Both the position numbers and the translations under genes were made by a program. This document shows positions 61,201 through 64,000 of a stretch of DNA of 64,000 nucleotides, in pieces; position 1 is the stretch's first letter, and each line of letters opens with the position of its first letter. The notes below the pieces were generated by a model. That model saw nothing but the letters and a program-made list of their open reading frames with translations. It ran no database searches and had not been told where the DNA came from. Origin of the DNA: Osmia lignaria lignaria (lineage: Eukaryota > Arthropoda > Insecta > Hymenoptera > Megachilidae); contig NW_027478161.1 of NCBI RefSeq assembly GCF_051020975.1, forward strand, positions 2,232,001 through 2,296,000, in the 5' to 3' direction.

Positions 61201-63728
61201 ATTTCTTCTTCTTGTTGTTCTTCTTCTGCACAGCTAAGCTGGAAGTGGCATTTGCGGCTCGCACTAGTGCAGAGTTATCTCAAAGAAAGGGGCCACGGTG
61301 TTTCTGTATCCCTATTATGTTGGTGCGGCTTCGGAACTTTTAAATATCTCGATATATCTCGAAAACTACGCTTCTGATCAAAAAATATCATAGAACGTAA
61401 ATTGTAGGAAATATTATTCTCTACAAAAAAGGTCTCTTAACATTTTGCCATAGCTCGCTTCGTTTCCGAGATATTTGCAGATTCATCTCAAGGGAAGGGG
61501 TCTGACGGACATATTTCGAGATATTTCTTCTCCTTGTTGTTCTTCTTCTGCACAGCTAAGCTCGAAGTGGCATTTGCAGCTCGCAATAGTGCAGAGTTAT
61601 CTCAAAGAAAGAGGCCACGGTGTTTCTGTACCTCTATTATGTTGGTGCAGCTTCGGAACTTTTAAATATCTTGATATATCTCGAGAACTACGCATCTGAT
61701 CAAAAAATATCATCGAACATAAAAAGTAGGAAACTTAATTCTCTACAAAAAAGGTCTCTTTACATTTTGCCATAGCTCGCTTCGTTTCCGAGATATTTGC
61801 AGATTTATCTCAAGGGAAGTGGCCTGACGGACATATTTCGAGATATTTCTTCTTCTTGTTGTTCTTCTTCTGCACAGCTAAGCTGGAAGTGGCATTTGCG
61901 GCTCGCACTAGTGCAGAGTTATCTCAAAGAAAGGGGCCACGGTGTTTCTGTATCTCTATTATGTTGGTGCGGCTTCGGAACTTTTAAATATCTTGATATA
62001 TCTCGAGAACTACGCATCTGATCAAAAAATATCATAGAACATAAAAAGTAGGAAACTCAATTCTCTACAAAAAAGGTCTCTTAACATTTTGCAATAGCTC
62101 GCTTCGTTTCCGAGATATTTGCAGATTTATCTCAAGGGAAGGTGCCTGACGGACATATTTCGAGATATTTCTTCTTCTTGTTGTTCTTGTTCTGCACAGC
62201 TAAGCTGGAAGTGGCATTTGCGGCTCGCACTAGTGCAGAGTTATCTCAAAGAAAGGGGCCACGGTGTTTCTGTATCTCTATTATGTTGGTGCGGCTTCGG
62301 AACTTTTAAATATCTCGATATATCTCGAAAACTACGCTTCTGATCAAAAAATATCATAGAACATAAATTGTAGGAAACATAATTCTCTACAAAAAACGTC
62401 TCTTAACATTTTGCCATAGCTCGCTTCGTTTCCGAGATATTTGCAGATTCAGCTCAAAGGAACTGGCCTGACGGACATATTTCGAGATATTCCTTCTTCT
62501 TGTTGTTCTTCCTCTGCACAGCTAAGCTGGAAGTGGCATTTGCAGCTCGCAATAGTGCAGAGTTATCTCAAAGAAAGGGGCCACGGTGTTTCTGTATCTC
62601 TATTATGTTGGTGCGGCTTCGGAACTTTTAAATATCTCGATATATCTCGAAAACTACGCTTCTGAACAAAAAATATCATAGAACATAAATTGTAGGAAAC
62701 ATAATTCTCTACAAAAAAGGTCTCTTAACATTTTGCCATAGCTCGCTTCGTTTTCGAGATATTTGCAGATATATCTCAAGGGAAGGGGCCTGACGGACAT
62801 ATTTCGAGATATTTCTTCTTCTTGTTGTTCTTCTTCTGCACAGCTTAACTGGAAGTGGCATTTACAGCTCGCAATAGTGCAGAGTTATCTCAAAGAAAGG
62901 GGCCACGGTGTTTCTGTATCTCTATTATGTTGGTGCGGCTTCGGAACTTTTAAATATCTTGATATATCTCGAGAACTACGCATCTGATCAAAAAATATCA
63001 TAGTACATAAAAAGTAGGAAACCTAATTCTCTACAAAAAAGGTCTCTCAACATTTTGCCATAGCTCTCTTCGTTTCCGAGATATTTGCAGATTTATCTCA
63101 AGGGAAGGGGCCTGACGGACATATTTCGAGATATTTCTTCTTCTTGTTGTTCTTCTTCTGCACAGCTAAGCTGAAAGTGGCATTTGCAGCTCGCAATAGT
63201 GCAGAGTTATCTCAAAGAAAGGGGCCACGGTGTTTCTGTATCTCTATTATGTTGGTGCGGCTTCGGAACTTTTAAATATCTTGATATATCTCGAGAACTA
63301 CGCATCTGATCAAAAAATATAATAGAACATAAAAAGTAGGAAACTTAATTCTCTACAAAAAAGGTCGCTTAACATTTTGCCATAGCTCGCTTCGTTTCCG
63401 AGATATTTGCATATTTATCTCAAGGGAAGGGGCCTGACGGACATATTTCGAGATATTTCTTCTTCTTGTTGTTCTTCTTCTGCACAGCTAAGCTGGAAGT
63501 GGCATTTGCGGCTCGCACTAGTGCAGAGTTATCTCAAAGAAAGAGGCCACGGTGTTTCTGTACCTCTATTATTTTGGTGCAGCTTCGGAACTTTTAAATA
63601 TCTTGATATATCTCGAGAACTACGCATCTGATCAAAAAATATCATCGAACATAAAAAGTAGGAAACTTAATTCTCTACAAAAAAGGTCTCTTAACATTTT
63701 GCCATAGCTCGCTTCGTTTCCGAGATAT
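58255..63728. repeat. Right-hand mixed section with short-range duplications
   Basis: Seventeen monomers. 60187 and 62119 match six units apart ('gaaggtgcctg', 'gttcttgttctgc', 'gcaatagc'). 60831 and 61797 match three units apart ('gggaagtgg'). Units with 'tgtacctct' and 'atcatcgaac' (58255, 60509, 61475) are each followed by 'ctctttacatttt'. 62441 is W type. 63407 starts with 'ttgcatattt' and 'gcggctcgcactag' and ends in the 'tgtacctct' type. 58255 and 63085 carry TGA in the open frame. 59543 has 'cttctggttgttc' and 'ttctgcgcagc'. Confidence 0.8.
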
Positions 63729-64000
63729 TTGCAGATTTATCTCAAGGGAAGGGGCCTGACGGACATATTTCGAGATATTTCTTCTTCTTGTTGTTCTTCT
63801 TCTGCACAGCTAAGCTGGAAGTGGCATTTGCAGCGCGCAATAGTGCAGAGTTATCTCAAAGAAAGGGCCCACGGTGTTTCTGTATCTCTATTATGTTGGT
63901 GCGGCTTCGGAACTTTTAAATATCTTGATATGTCTCGAGAACTACGCATCTGATCAAAAAATATCATACTACATAAAAAGTAGGAAACTTAATTCTCTAT
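63729..64000. repeat. Partial monomer at right edge, like 55488
   Basis: The first 272 bases of a monomer with 'cagcgcgcaatag', '-gatatgtctcgag', 'atcatactacat' and a final 'ctctat', all features of the unit at 55488. One private difference is 'gaaagggcccacgg'. The array therefore continues past the window, probably with a further copy of the 54.2-56.8 kb series. Confidence 0.85.

Larger units (their letters stand above)
1..64000. repeat. 322-bp satellite DNA array filling the window
   Basis: Every part of the window is a head-to-tail copy of one 322-bp monomer, always in the same orientation. With 'ttgcag' as the left edge, monomers start at 109 and every 322 bp after that. The exceptions are periods of 321 (18463, 24578, 28441), 320 (22004, 56454), 208 (57418) and 307 bp (57948). 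This gives 198 complete periods plus partial units at both ends. No unique DNA, transposon or gene interrupts the array. Arrays like this are known from centromeric and pericentromeric heterochromatin of eukaryotes; that location is inferred, because no flank is visible. The family and species are not recognised. Confidence 0.98.

Noticed and set aside
109..63953. Array of about 170 small genes, each of 74 codons
   Set aside because: Most frames begin with TTG, the period (322) is not a multiple of three, and many units have stops or lack a start. Changes are not concentrated at third codon positions, and there are no promoter or ribosome-binding features. The repetition is at the DNA level.
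1..64000. CRISPR array
   Set aside because: The period is constant at 322 bp and the whole unit is repeated. There are no short repeats separated by unique spacers and no cas genes.

Overview
The whole 64 kb window is one uninterrupted, head-to-tail satellite DNA array. The monomer is 322 bp. Taking the recurring 'ttgcag' as its left edge, monomers begin at 109, 431, 753 and so on to 63729. That gives 198 complete periods, the last 108 bases of one monomer at the left edge, and the first 272 bases of another at the right edge. I see no gene, RNA gene, transposon, CRISPR array or unique flank. Large arrays of this kind are typical of (peri)centromeric or other heterochromatin in eukaryotes. 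I do not recognise the family, so I name no species. A long homogeneous array with no mobile-element insertion fits a recently homogenised array core.

Monomer anatomy (representative 31660-31981): a 26-bp segment occurs twice, exactly 114 bp apart. Each copy holds a TTATCT site. GAGATAT/ATATCTC recurs several times on both strands. A 24-nt mirror repeat sits in the TTC/TTG tract. Two adjoining palindromes (GATATATC, TCTCGAGA) lie in the right half. The 3' part exists in two main linked versions: 'ctcgagaactacgcatctg' leading to 'aaaaagtaggaaactta', and 'ctcgaaaactacgcttctg' leading to 'aaattgtaggaaacata'.

Layout, read from shared private variants: 1-4616 mixed, diverged monomers; 4617-9124 a tandem 7-mer; 8481-17496 a G-H-I-J cassette in four copies, separated by chimeric monomers; 14.6-23.3 kb a shuffled set of N, O, P, Q, R, S and T monomers; 23290-30693 an 11/12-monomer block in two copies; 30.4-34.9 kb further cassette copies; 34880-46471 an 18-mer (5,796 bp) in two near-identical tandem copies, each starting with alternating dimers; 47116-49691 a tandem tetramer; 51624-53233 a tandem trimer; 54200-56773 another tetramer; 56.4-58.3 kb a cluster of length mutants (2-, 114- and 15-bp deletions); 58.3-64.0 kb mixed short-range duplications.

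The main biology is a readable record of unequal crossing-over. Many block boundaries fall inside single chimeric monomers whose left and right halves match two different neighbours. Monomer length is nearly invariant: seven non-322 periods, from at most six independent events. About 170 of 198 monomers keep a 74-codon open frame, but I judge it a by-product of repeat conservation, not a gene.
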